DNA from: Paraphaeosphaeria minitans
Taxonomy: Eukaryota; Ascomycota; Dothideomycetes; Pleosporales; Didymosphaeriaceae
Assembly (NCBI GenBank): GCA_015832175.1
Contig: WJXW01000012.1
Location: forward strand, 1,384,001 to 1,448,000
Length of the DNA: 64,000 nucleotides
Direction of reading: 5' to 3'
This document shows, in pieces, positions 21,999 to 32,678 of the stretch. The translations under genes were made by a program, and so were the position numbers. Under the pieces are notes generated by a model. The model was not told the origin of the DNA and did no database searches. It saw only the letters and a program-made list of their open reading frames with translations. Positions within the stretch are counted from its first letter, which is position 1. The number at the start of each line of letters is the position of its first letter.

Positions 21999-23412
21999 AT
22001 GGCGTCCGCTGCGACCAACGGCGAGTCCGTCGCCGACAAGTACACGCTGCTGCCGCAGATGATGCCGCACTTCGACCGCCACCTGCTGTACCCACTGCTC
22101 AACTTCCCTCCGCCCGCCGAGGATGAGGAGCAGCCCATGGAGAAGCAAAAGGTCCTGTTCGAGCTGCTCAAGCCCACCTACATGACGGGCTACGTCGGCC
22201 AGCTCGCCCAGAACATCAACAACCTCGACAGCGTCCCCGACGAGTACCTGCAGAAGCAGGAGCAGGAGAAGAAGCGCCTGGCCGAGCTCGAGGAGTCGAC
22301 CGTCAAGATCATGGAGCTTCTGACCGACGAGACCGTGCTCGGCGGCCTGCGCAGCGACAAGCAGCAGAACTTGGCCTTCTTGGAGAAGGAGCATGGCGTG
22401 ACCGTGCCCATGGTGGAGCAGCTCTACGAGGAGGCACAGTTCAAGTACGGCTGCGGTCTGTACGGCGATGCCGCTGACATACTGACGCGCTACCGTATCC
22501 TGGTATGATGATTCCCTTTGCTTCTGGTTGCGCGCGTGCTGATTTGTGGCTAGACGACCGACAACGACAAAGAGCGCGAGGCCACCTGGGGCAAGCTCGC
22601 CTGCGAAATCCTCTCCACCGAGTGGGAGTCGGCCATTGCCGAAATCGAGAAGATCAAGGAGCTCATCGACGGCCGCCTCATGACCAATCCGCTGGCCCAG
22701 CTGCAGCAGCGCACCTGGCTGATCCACTGGTCGCTCTTCCCGCTCTTCAACGACGAGCAGGCTCGCGAAAAGATCACCGAGACCCTGTTCCAGCCCGCCT
22801 ACATCAACACCATCCAGACAAACTGCCCCTGGATCCTCAGATACCTCGCCACCTCCGTCATCACCGCGCGAAACGCCGGCCGCAACCAGGGCGCCTACCA
22901 GAAGCAGCTCAAGGACCTTATCCGGATAGTGCGACAGGAGGGCTACGAGTACAGCGACCCCGTCACCGACTTCATCAAGGCACTATACATCGACTTCGAC
23001 TTCGAGGAGGCACAGAAGAAGCTCAGCGAGTCGGAGCAGATTCTCGAGAACGATTTCTTCTTGCTGCAGTCTGCAGGCCCCTTTGTCGATGCCGCGAGAC
23101 ATCTCATTTCCGAGAGCTACTGCAAGATTCACCAGAGGATCGATATTGGGTGAGTTTACTATTCGTACTTGTTGAAGCAGCCGTCTAACTCAATACAGCG
23201 ACCTCTCCACTCGCCTCGGCCTCTCGCAAGACGAGGGTGAGAAGTGGATTGTCAACCTCATCCGGGACACCCGCGTCGACGCAAAGATCGACTACCAAGC
23301 CGGCACAGTTGTCATGAACCACCCCCCGCAATCCGTCTACCAGCAGGTCATCGAGCGGACAAAGGGCGGCTTCTTCAGGACGCAGGTCCTGAGCGCGGCC
23401 GTCGCGAAATGA
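21999..23412 (+). CDS. int6: Translation initiation factor eIF3 subunit e (Int6)
   Basis: Three exons, 21999..22502, 22554..23149 and 23199..23412, give 437 aa with phases 0 and 2 matching. The N-terminal eIF3e domain reads [20 protein letters not shown], then [20 protein letters not shown]. The middle has [20 protein letters not shown] and [20 protein letters not shown]. The PCI domain in the C-terminal third includes [40 protein letters not shown] and [20 protein letters not shown]. These are family-diagnostic. Known role: eIF3e belongs to the PCI/MPN octamer of eIF3, which scaffolds 43S assembly. The length fits the usual 430-450 aa. No disruption is seen. Confidence 0.96.
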
Positions 23413-23924
23413 GCGCACTAGACGAGATAGATGTCGTGGTTTTAAGTGGCGAGTCATAGATGCTCAACAAAAAAGGAGCACTCGTGGGGATGAGGGGACG
23501 AAATCGGACTATGCGATGACGGACGGTATGAATGTGGTCTCACGGCTATGCATGGATCACGGGCGTCTCGGGACTGCGTGCTAGGGGCATGCTTGCTTGA
23601 TTTGGCACGATTAGCATTTTTCGGGGTCGGCGATATCTTGGATTGTATGCGAGGCGATGTAGTCATACGAGGTAGCAAGCAATGAAGAGAGGTATCACAC
23701 GCCATGTTTGGTCGACCTAGGAGGCTTGGTGGACATGTCTCGTTCAATATTGCGTTGTATTTCACCGAATAAAAACAAGTGCGTTCTACATTCACCGAGC
23801 GAGCGCAACATCGGAACACTTTTGCAAGCCACAGCCCGTCTACCCACCGCCGATGAAGATCGAAACCGGCGTCGTGCAGTGCTACCTACCCCAAACGACA
23901 ACCATGCCGTACTGACAAGGTCCA
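23413..23924. other. Spacer with possible 5' remnant of the UstYa-like gene
   Basis: After the eIF3e stop there is about 500 bp without a clear gene. A plus-strand segment at about 23794-23890 (SPSERNIGTLLQATARLPTA) faintly resembles the region before the first HxxHC motif of UstYa proteins. I could not splice it cleanly to the next exon. Confidence 0.3.
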
Positions 23925-24321
23925 GGCGGCGCGACCGAAGTCCCCGCCGACAGCATCCACAAGCTCAACCGCACGCGGAACAGACTGCTCCACGCCAACG
24001 GCAATCCCTCAAGAGGCTATCTCGGCCTCCTCGAAGTCTCACACCAACTGCACTGTCTCGTAAGCGCGCCCCTCCCTAGCCCCATTCGCCCAAGAGCTCA
24101 CCACCACGTCGCACCCACAGAATCAGTACACGTGGAAACCCTACTACGCCGCGCACGCGGACCTCTTCGCCAACCTCTCCGACACGATCGACCTCGACCT
24201 CGCCGACACGATCGACCTCGACCTCGCCGACGCCCGGGACGTCGGCGATAGGATGCATGTGGACCATTGCCTCGAGACGCTGCGGCTGACGCTAATGTGC
24301 AATGCGGATGTGACGCCGACG
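23925..24321 (+). pseudogene. UstYa-family (DUF3328) oxidase relic
   Basis: Two joinable exon-like blocks, 23925..24059 and 24121..24321, with a GTAAGC donor, CACAG acceptor and phase 0. The first reads GGATEVPADSIHKLNR and ends EVSHQLHC; the second begins NQYTWKPYYAAH and contains MHVDHCLETLRLTLMCNADV. The paired HxxHC motifs (HQLHC and HVDHC), followed by LR..LMC.ADVTP, are the signature of UstYa/DUF3328 proteins. Known members oxidise or cyclise peptides (ustiloxin and other RiPPs) or act in other secondary metabolism. Missing here are a start codon with the usual N-terminal membrane helix, and everything after the donor at 24322. A 24-bp tandem duplication (24181-24228) inserts extra residues between the motifs. 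No precursor peptide or other RiPP gene is adjacent. I read it as a truncated remnant, though a mis-modelled intact gene is possible. Confidence 0.62.
24181..24228. repeat. 24-bp direct tandem duplication inside the UstYa relic
   Basis: Two copies of a unit beginning gacacgatcgacctcg and ending acctcgcc lie head to tail. They encode DTIDLDLA twice between the two HxxHC motifs. The duplication is a multiple of three and keeps the frame open. Confidence 0.85.
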
Positions 24322-25618
24322 GTAAGATGGCGAGAGCGATGTACGTGCCGCGGAGTGAATGTTGCATCGTCAAATCCCGTTGGGTCGAGGGCGTGGCCTA
24401 GGCACCTACCTAGGATACGGGTAGGTAGGTATCTACCAGGTACCGCAGGGATCTGGTAGGTTCATGGCTAGCTGCCGACTGCCGGCTGCCGGCTCTCGGA
24501 CGGAGTGCTCCTTCGAATCCGTATAGCGCAAACTATGTATATTGTATGCCAGTCTAGGAAAGAGATAGCATTATAGACCTTCAAAACATGCCCGGACAGG
24601 CAATTCGGTTCGACTCGATTCGGCGCCTGAATCCCACCTCAGCGGGCGCAAGAACAATGGTTCAAAACGAAAAGTCACTTCGAAGCCCAGCTTGAAGCAC
24701 TTGATTTTACTACACACTTGATTTTATTTGTTTAATTAAGAGAACATGTTTAAAGGATCAAGACGTTTTATAAACAGCTCAAGTCACAGTTACAGGGAAA
24801 AATTAGGTGGGCGGTCTGGCACGATACATCAGGAGTCAACGTGAAGACTCCAACTGTACCTACTAGGCTACTACCGAGGTGGCGGCTGACACCTGTCAGA
24901 TTGTAGCTAGTCGTTAATAAGAGTTCTACACTCAGTGCTGAATACACGATCATCGACTCGCTTCGCTGTTAGGACGACCCATTAATCGTGTGATTGCCGT
25001 CGAGACCAAGCCCACTCAGACCTTCGCGGCACCAGCAGCTACTACAGCAGCGAGAAAAGTGCGGTACCAAACCCGCCAGGACGAAGCTGCCGATATGAGA
25101 TGATGGACGGCAGGACGAGCAACGGCACAGAAAGCCACGACAAGGACCTGTGGGGATGGAAAGCTGGATGGTGGGTGCAGGACTACGAGCGTAGTGACAC
25201 GGTGACCGGTCCGTTCGTCATCCTGACAGCGTCGCAGGTTCCCAGAGAGAGAGAGAGATAGAGAGATAAAAGGCACCCGCCTGATGCAACGCGTTCATTC
25301 CTTCGTTCGTCCCGTCTCGTGTTCACTGATGCGGACATGCTGCCTGCTTGGCGTCCCGTAGATGGGGACCTCCCGGGCCTCAAGCTTTGGGTACGTCGAT
25401 CGTAAAGGGTGGCAGTAGGTAGGAAAAGAGTCTCTTGTACCTCGCTGATGCTAAGCCTCGACATCCAACGAGCCCCCCGATAATTGGTCATCAAAAAAGC
25501 ATCGTAGACCCACAAAGAAACAACCCTCCATGATCATCATGGTAGCATCTCCGGAACGCCCCCAACCCTATACACACCCCGCCCTATCCAATCCCGCAGA
25601 CAAGCACTCCAGCACCCC
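24322..25618. other. Intergenic region, 1.3 kb, AT-rich centre
   Basis: The left part has GGTACC/ACCTACC words (24400-24440) and a ctgccgactgccggctgccgg run. At 24690-24970 the DNA is AT-rich (for example ttgattttatttgtttaattaag). A gagagagagagatagagagata microsatellite-like run is near 25246-25266. I see no gene. Confidence 0.5.
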
Positions 25619-26380
25619 TCATTCCGCGCCCTTCAAACACACCCCACAGATCTGGGTATCGTCGCCCTCGCATCGATGCACTTCCGCCCTATCCTCCACC
25701 ACGCCCACCTCCCGCCGATCATGGTACTGCTCGTGCGTCATCTTCCACGGCCGACTCAACGTCTCCCCCTCGCGCAGCTTCTTCAGCTCCAGCAGCCTGC
25801 GCACCACCTCGACCAGAAACTCGCGCGGCAGCACGCCCCCGTCGACCTCCCGCTCCAGCCAGTCCGGCTTGCCCCGATACATCCAGATGTCCACGAGCAG
25901 CCGGCGGATCGGGCTGTCGGGCGAGGTGCCGTCGTAGAGCACGCCGATCTCCTCGTTGGAGGGGTACAGCGTGCGGGCGCTGTCGACGCCGCGCGCGTTG
26001 AGGACGTAGACGTCTGCGATGGCATTCATGAAGGGGATGTCGACGAGGTAGTCGCCGAGGATGTAGGCGTGGGCGAGGACGGCGTAGTGCGCGGTGCGTT
26101 CGTCGTTGGAGTCTGGGAGCGGGGGGTCCGGGAGGATGGCGAGCTTGCCGGTGTAGATCCAGGTGCGCCAGAGGGCGAAGGCGTCGGGGTCGTGGTCCGA
26201 GAGGGAGATGGTGGCGGCATCTTGGGGTGCGTCGGAGCCCTGGATGGCGCGGTCGAAGTTGAGGTGGCTGCGGAAGTAGGAGGTGTGGTCGTTGATTACG
26301 TCGATGTGGATCTTGAAGGTGCGCTGGGGCGTGTCTTTGCCCACTTTGATGGTGAGGAGGTCGCAGTCGAGTCTGGTCAC
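25619..26380 (-). CDS. BTB/POZ domain protein (5' end unresolved)
   Basis: An open frame of about 250 residues. The conserved part starts LTIKVGKDTPQRTFKIHIDV and continues TSYFRSHLNF, ISLSDHDPDAFALWRTWIYT, then HAYILGDYLVDIPFMNAIAD. This is a BTB/POZ fold: a substrate-recruitment or dimerisation domain known from fungal BTB-only proteins and Cul3 adaptors. A helical region with REFLVEVVRRLLELKKLREG and a Cys-containing tail follows. The frame has no ATG at its 5' end and hits a stop just before 26380. A first exon must therefore be spliced in: a gtgaccag acceptor with a ggctaac branch site lies at about 26372-26396. A plausible upstream coding stretch starts at the ATG at 26625, but I found no donor giving the required phase. 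The partner is unknown. Confidence 0.72.
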   Translation of the reverse strand: MTRLDCDLLTIKVGKDTPQRTFKIHIDVINDHTSYFRSHLNFDRAIQGSDAPQDAATISLSDHDPDAFALWRTWIYTGKLAILPDPPLPDSNDERTAHYAVLAHAYILGDYLVDIPFMNAIADVYVLNARGVDSARTLYPSNEEIGVLYDGTSPDSPIRRLLVDIWMYRGKPDWLEREVDGGVLPREFLVEVVRRLLELKKLREGETLSRPWKMTHEQYHDRREVGVVEDRAEVHRCEGDDTQICGVCLKGAE

Positions 26381-26625
26381 GTGGCGTTAGCCGTCAGGCC
26401 CAGAGTGCTTCGTCTGTAACTACGGATGCTGTTGACATCTTCTTCGCTGGTGACTGACTTCAAAGCACTGACGGCTACCCGCCTGTCCTGGATCTTGCTC
26501 GGCGCCTTCGTCACAGCAGCCTCATCATACAACGTCCTCGGCCTCTTCCGGAGCCCCGTGTCCCTCATGTCCCCCAGCCGAGAGGACCCATAGCTCGACC
26601 CAAAGGTGAAGGTTAAATCAGCCAT

Positions 26626-27121
26626 CGCCCGAGTTCGTGCCCAGGCTCCATCCAAATGCCCTCCAGTGGACATGCGGCGACGAGTCGTGGCGTAGCTTGC
26701 AGGCCGATGCTGAAGCCCGAGCTCACTGGGTCTCGGCCTTCCTGGACCCTGGTGTTGTGTGCCTGGGGAAAAGACACACTGTATGCTCTAGGCCCGAGCT
26801 ATGCGAAGCCCAAACGCAACAACGCTTGCGGTGATGTGATGGGCGGGTCGATGGTCGATGGTGGTTTGGGCCGTGTCAGCCTTCCTAAGCCCGATTCGCT
26901 GCTAACGCGATCAGTCTCCGCCTCCGTGGCGCAGAGAGAGGAGAACATGGGAGCTACACGAGTGATCGGCCGACGCCTCCAGCCTCGCACGCAGAATGCG
27001 AACCGACCTGACTCAGAAGAGAACGTTGACCTGTGAATCTCTATACTATGATGGCTTGTCTATTCGCGTTGGTTGCCAGAAGACGCAGTCGTGACGTCCA
27101 TCACATGACATTCCCATGCTC
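26626..27121. other. Spacer, 0.5 kb
   Basis: Between the putative 5' exon of the BTB gene and the 3' end of the rhodopsin-domain gene. No coding signal recognised. Confidence 0.45.
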
Positions 27122-28603
27122 TCAATAGTCCACCTGGCCGCTGCTCATGGACCGCCCCTCCTCGCTCTTCCGCTCCGACTTGACGCTCACCGTAACCTCC
27201 TGCAGAATCCCATGGTAGTTTTGCAGAATGTTCTCCTGGCTATCGTTGTCGCTGTCCCTCTCGCCGTTGCTGTTGCCGTTGCCGTTGCCGTTTCCGCTTC
27301 CATTCTCGTGCCCCGCCCCGCTGCTCACCACCGCCGTGTTCTTGACCCACTTCGCCCCGTTCTTGTCGTTCATGCTGCCCAGGGGAATGCTGTTGTGCTT
27401 TGTCGCGCGGGACTTTGTGCCCGTCTTGTTGCTCGAGCCGTACTTTGTGATGCCCGTGGGGCTGTACGAAGAGCCCAGCAGCGCGGGCATGTACTGGCGC
27501 AGGAACGCCTTGAGCGCAGGGGCGCCGGCGATGAAGATGGCCGTGTTGAGCTCGATGAAGGACCAGTCGAGGGGGGTGACGACGTCGACGGTGGGGTTGG
27601 CGGACCCGAGGAGGGCTTTGAGCGAGGAGAGGCGGATGATGCCGGCGACGGTGGCTCTGGAGAAGACGGTTAGCGGGGGCTCAATGCTTCGTGCTCGGTC
27701 TGTTGTTCGCAGAGGAGTTCGGCCTGGGAAGTTTGGCTCAAATTTGATACACATGCAGACTGGAGGGGAAGAATAACATACAGGCCACCAAGCCCAAAGA
27801 GCCCGCAGAGACCGATGCGCTGTCTGAGCGGCATATGCAGTCCCCATAGGACCTTGATCGGGAGAAAGAGAATCACCACATCATTGGTCAAGTTGATCGC
27901 TGCGTTGGCGTAGTAGAAGTCGACAAGTTTGATGCATTTCGCACCCTTTGCTGCCTCTGCGTCCCATAACGAAGAGAGCGGGATGCACTGTAGGAGAACG
28001 GTTATGACACTGCCAATGCCAAAACCGATGACGATGAAAATGGCGCAGTATACGAGCGCGGAGAAGGCTGGTCCGTTAGAAAGACGCAGGTAGAAGGACA
28101 GAAGCGAGAGCTTGATGAATGTTGTGGAAATGCTGTACGTGACCGACGATGCGAGGAGGAGCTGTGGAAGATCAGGGGGTGGGTTAATTATGATGGGATG
28201 TGTGTATACCTTCTGATAGGGAGCCACCTGATCAAGTCTCTGCTCTGCTGTTGGGCGGCCTAAGCCATATCGCAGTGCTGGGATGCGTTAGTACGCAGTG
28301 AGTAGTCGAGCATCGTGACCTCTACATACCCGCTATGGGAGTGACCGAGCACACTATAGCAAACACCTAAAACAGGGTCTGAGTCAACGCCGTCGATCCA
28401 GCGAGGGTAGGCTAACTCACTGCCCCCACGCATATCAGATCTGCGAAGCATCAGCACATATCAACTGCCATCGTGTCGCTCGACTCACAGTCATCAAGGC
28501 CAATGTTCTTGAGAATCACCATACGCGTAAACAGCCGGATCCCGATGGACACTACCGTGACAGACACAAACACCACCGACAGGATAACGAGATCCACAGT
28601 CAT
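27122..28603 (-). CDS. Fungal rhodopsin-domain (Pth11-like) integral membrane protein
   Basis: Six exons: 28603..28489, 28440..28421, 28366..28330, 28277..28210, 28161..27782 and 27656..27122, giving 384 aa. All five introns (46-125 nt) have good donors, and the phases are consistent. The 20-nt and 37-nt exons are needed to rebuild helices 1-2 (LDDYLICVGAVFAIVCSVTP). The body shows the family layout: ILKNIGLDDY after helix 1, GLGRPTAEQRLDQ in the loop, LASSVTYSISTTFIKLSLLS, FYLRLS, CIPLSSLWDA, FYYANAAINLTNDVVILFLP and WSFIELNTAIFIAGAPALKA. The cytoplasmic tail has a Gly/Asn run (NGSGNGNGNGNSNGERD). No CFEM domain is present, unlike classical Pth11. Known members include candidate GPCR-like receptors, most of unknown ligand. 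Receptor function is inference. Confidence 0.88.
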
Positions 28604-29662
28604 GTTGCCCGAACGACTCAGGTCTCACGCGACATGTCGGGTTCCTGTGGTATGGGTGGGGATTATGAGAAAAGATCGATCGGCTGACACTCAAGGCACG
28701 ATTAGAGGTAGATGTATGCTACATCTCGTGCATCAAATCGCTCTTAAGGAGATCCTGCCCAGGAGTGAAAGACCTTCCCGTGTTCATTACTGCTAGTCGG
28801 GAAGGTACGAGGCGATCGTGCCATATGCATCCATCTCCTTTGCGGTACAGCACGCTACAAGGGAAGCGAGAGAGCATCGTTGATCAACGATCCTTCGGGC
28901 GTGGGTTTCGGCTGTATTCGTAGAAGCGCGAGAATCCATCGATGACCGGAGGGTGCTACCGCAGGCGTGATTTGATAGCTGAAAAAGACGGCTACGTTAG
29001 CCGTTGCAAGCTCATGAGTCGTTAGCATTTCCGAATCCTGGGGTACGTGTGGAAGCGTAGGTAATGGCGGAGCCCCATTTACGGTTCCAGGGCCTAGCCT
29101 GGCGAGGCTGGACTCTGGAGCGCTTATGCAACCAACACGATGCCCATCCATCCATAGAGTTATTAGTGCTGGAGTACCAAGAAGCGGGCGCCCGCCAAGG
29201 TCCAGAATGAACAATTCTTTGGAGTTGCAAATTTTGAAGTTTTCAAAACATCCACAATTTCCTCATTCTCCAATTTCTTTCTAAACCCATTCTTCAATGA
29301 CATAGGATGGACTGTACCTTATAAATTCGAAACTTCATTTTTTCTTATCAGCTTGTAGGAATATAGAGTGAATCATATTACGTGTAGTTGTTATTATGTA
29401 AGAATAGGCCTTGGTTCAGCAAGGCACGCACTGACTGCAGCAAATTCGCGACAACCCTTCCATAGCGTGTTCCTCCCCGGTCCCGCGGACCCTGCATCCC
29501 GGCAGATCACTTGCATGCACCTATCGGAAAGCAGCCTCAGGTTTTGCACGACTCGAGCGAAAACTCCTGAGAAGTTGAAACGACATTATTACAATTTCCA
29601 GCTACCAGAAAGCGCTAGACATGCAAGCTACAGCCTCACATTACCTCGAAGTTCACCCGAGC
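28604..29662. other. Intergenic region, 1.06 kb
   Basis: Promoter side of the rhodopsin-domain gene and 3' side of the DUF2985 gene. 29220-29400 is AT-rich. Frames are short and overlap on both strands, and nothing is recognised. Confidence 0.5.
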
Positions 29663-31897
29663 TCACGGGTACGCACTTTGTGTCGCCTCGCCCCTGTTGA
29701 GGTGCTTGTCCCTGGGCTTGTCTTCCGATTGCCGATGCCGACGGAGGTTTAAGCTTTTTCTTCCCTTTCTACTCTCTTCGTTGTCCTCTCTCTCGCTTTC
29801 GCTTTCCTTCTCCTTCTTCTTCTCTATGTGTTGCATGGCCTCTTCTGTCAGCTCTTGTCTGTTCATGCGTTCCAAAACGTCCTTCTTCCTAGTTCGATGG
29901 TCACCGATCGTGATGAGCAGGCCAGCCAGGGCGTTGCAGGTGATGGAGCAGCACAGAATGACCGTGGTAACCGCAAAGGGCCGAATCTTATAGTACCAAC
30001 CCCAGGTAACGGCTCCAAGTGAGATTTGGAGCAGAGAATGGCAGTCCAAAAGCACGACGATGGCGACCAGCAGGCGCAGTGGGAACGCATTATGTGTGTC
30101 GGTCTCGTGCGGCTTGTAGAAGGAATGCGACTTGCAGAACTTGGTTTGATGGTGTTCAAGCTTGGCTTGCTGCTTAGGCGTAAGCACCGTGACCTCCCAT
30201 TGCTTCTCCGGATCCTCAGGGTCGGCGGCATTGCGACCAGCCATTGGAGCGTTGTTGGCGGGTAGGTCATTGTGGTCACGCAGGTCGGGGAGCATGTCCT
30301 TCTTCCGGCGCTGCCATGTGTAGTGGTGGAAGTGTGCAATGAAGATCATGTGGTACGTGTCAATGGCGCGGAATGGCGCGAGTCCGTCACCCACAACAGC
30401 AAAGAGAGCGACCAAAACGCTGTCGATGATGTGGACGACATAGATCTGCCGTCCACCGACGTTGATCCAGCCGATCAAGAAGAGGACCCATGCAAGACCG
30501 AACAGAGTAATCAACGTTGCGTACAAAGTAACCAAGAAGCCGAGTGCTGCGGATGTTAGTCAGCGATAAGAGACATGAGAGAGGTACTTACGTCGTTTGA
30601 CATACTGCCCGAAGCCCCTCATGGAGCGTTTGAATCTTGACCTCTTGGAATGCAACATGTGCCTGACATGGTCGTTCAACTCCTTCTTGTCCTCCTGCGA
30701 CCAACCTTCTAGTGTTGTACCGTGGGGCAGGACAGCATAGCGGGAATCGCTCAAATTCGAGTCAATAGTAGCCAGTGTGGCCATGGTCCCTTCAGTCTGT
30801 GTGCGCTGCAAGGTGGGAGCCCCCGACCCCTGTTGTGCGTCTTGGACCGGTGCGAGGGTGCGATTGATGTCCTCCAGACTCTGCCTCTCGCTGGGTGCGC
30901 GCGACATTACGTACGTTGGCCGACGATTGACAAATCTGCCTAGGTTGGGAATGAATAGAGAATTCTGAATATTGGTCAGGGACGTAAGGGTCTGGACCTC
31001 GGGGTCTGTTCTCGTTAGCAAAACACTCATTCTTGACAGCTGGTGCGTTTGTACCGAGTGTATCGAGCACATCTACCATGTTGGACGAGTAGTTGGTCCA
31101 CTGTCGGTCCCCATAGGAGTCTGGTGTTTGCCCCTGCGCACCCTCGAGTTCCATGTCCTTGTCCTGGGCCTGGTCCTTGCCTTTTTTGCTCTTGCCAAAG
31201 CCAAACTTGGCGGACACGGCGCTGATCGACTTGGAAAGCCTGTTGGGCGGTGCGCGCGGGCCATCGGATTCGCTCGATGCCGTGGAGGCCGTGTTGACAG
31301 GCTGTAGCTGGACACCTTCCTCGAGCGCGGGCAGGCGCGAAGGCACCTGCGAGAGAGCGTTGGTAGAGGCATCCTGGGTGGCGTAGGTTTGCTGGAGTTC
31401 GCCTGCTGAAGGCATCCGGCGGATCCCAATGCTCGACTGCCGCATGCCCGCGACGGGCCGCCGTTGGGGTGCCGAGTTGCTGCGTGAGCGGCCAATCCTT
31501 CCTCTAGCTGACGGGTTAGCAACTGCCTCCCACAACACAACACAACACAACGAGGCAGCGACCATGGGGTCAGCTCTTACGCGGAATGGGCAGCCTGCGT
31601 GCGGCTGGCATTGGCATTGTTGTTGCGCGGCGTGGGCACAGCAGTGCCGGCATCGACCGACGACTGCAACGATGTCGGCGGCTCGACCACGGGCTCGTGT
31701 ACGGGTGGTTCGCGAGGGACGGCAAAGTCACGGGCAGCGGTGCCCAGATAGCCCTCGTTGACGGCGGCGGTGCTGGCGTTGTCGTTCGGGGGCAAGGCCG
31801 AGTGCGGTTCTGACAGCGAGCCTCTTCCGTCGCCGCGCGACGCGCTCTCGGCGACTCTGTTGCGCGCAGTCCGCGCCTTCACTTTCAGCTTGTCCAT
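29663..31897 (-). CDS. DUF2985 integral membrane protein
   Basis: Four exons, 31897..31581, 31503..31055, 31005..30592 and 30546..29663, give 687 aa with phases 2, 1, 1. I start at the first ATG (MDKLKVKARTARNRVAES). The N-terminal about 390 residues are disordered and rich in Ser, Pro, Asn and Arg. Then comes WSQEDKKELNDHVRHMLHSK and the membrane part: GFLVTLYATLITLFGLAWVL, FLIGWINVGGRQIYVVHIID, VLVALFAVVGDGLAPFRAID, TYHMIFIAHFHHYTW. Two further helices (LLVAIVVLLDCHSLLQISLG and TTVILCCSITCNALAGLLI) precede a very charged C-terminal tail (KKKEKESESEREDNEESRKG). This matches the fungal DUF2985 family, which has no established biochemical role. A plasma- or organelle-membrane protein is all that can be said. 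Confidence 0.86.
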
Positions 31898-31920
31898 TTG
31901 GCGGCGCGCGGGCGGTGCTC

Positions 31921-31953
31921 GGGAGTCAAGAGTCAAGAGTCAAGAGTCAAGGA
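31921..31953. repeat. 7-bp tandem repeat (gagtcaa)n
   Basis: About four copies of gagtcaa run from 31923, immediately upstream of the DUF2985 start codon at 31897. They lie in its presumed 5' UTR or promoter. Confidence 0.85.
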
Positions 31954-32138
31954 GTTTGTATCATCTCATGTTGGCTTGGTTCGGGGCGGAGAGGAGGCGC
32001 TTCCGTTTCCGCTTCCCAGACCACAAGCCCTTCGACCTTGTTCTCGCCCTGGTACGACGAATAAGCGAAGGCTAGGCGGATGACCTCACAGCTCCAAGCC
32101 AGGAAGCAGCCCCTACCTAACAGTAACAGTAAACACGT

Positions 32139-32336
32139 TTGACCCTTTCTCTCTGCCTTTTTGTTCCCCTTTGCTTTGTCTTTTTCTTTGCCATTTCTCT
32201 GCCTTTTCTCTGCCTTTTCTCTGCCTTTTCTCTGCCTTTTCTCTGCCTTTTCTCTGCCTGCCTTTTTCTTTGTCTTTTCCATTCCCTTTTCTTTCCCTTT
32301 TCTCTCCCTTTTCTCTCCCATTTCTTTGCCCTTCTA
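32139..32336. repeat. Pyrimidine-rich tandem array, 12-bp unit
   Basis: About six near-perfect copies of cttttctctgcc at 32192-32257 are flanked by degenerate forms such as ctttttctttg, cccttttctttc and cttttctctccc. The strand asymmetry is extreme (almost pure C/T). The long frames across it on both strands are artefacts of the repeat. Confidence 0.9.
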
Positions 32337-32497
32337 CCCGTGCTAGGCTCATTGGAAACCGGCCGAAGACGCACATCCGAGAGACGCCTCATACCCACCC
32401 GCGACGACCGAGTCGTTGTCTGGGGGGCGAGCTCAGCTCAGACCCTCGCCGATCCCTTCCGTCCCATGTCCTCCTGTTCGAGGTTGACGCACGCGGT

Positions 32498-32615
32498 ATG
32501 AAGCATTCCCTGCACGCCTATATCTGTGCCGATTGCGTGCAGCATTCCCTGTCTGTACCGACTCGGTGGAGCATTCCCTGCACGCCTAGATCTGTGCCGA
32601 TTCCGTGGAGATGGC
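32498..32615. repeat. Three imperfect copies of a 35-41-bp unit
   Basis: The unit gcattccctgcacgcc, then ta.atctgtgccgatt, then c/gcgtg, occurs at about 32503, 32541 (diverged) and 32572. It lies between the pyrimidine array and the large minisatellite. Confidence 0.75.
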
Positions 32616-32678
32616 CAGATGCATCGTACCTAGACGTGGGGAGTCCGCATCTGGTATACCATCATTACCAAGACGCGA

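Noticed and set aside
24600..24670. Possible tRNA B-box (ggttcgactcg)
   Set aside because: No matching A-box, acceptor stem or anticodon arm could be folded on either strand.
32113..32398. Lys/Glu/Arg-rich minus-strand frames and Leu/Phe/Ser-rich plus-strand frames
   Set aside because: Artefacts of the pyrimidine-rich 12-bp repeat; all frames are open and have no other coding evidence.
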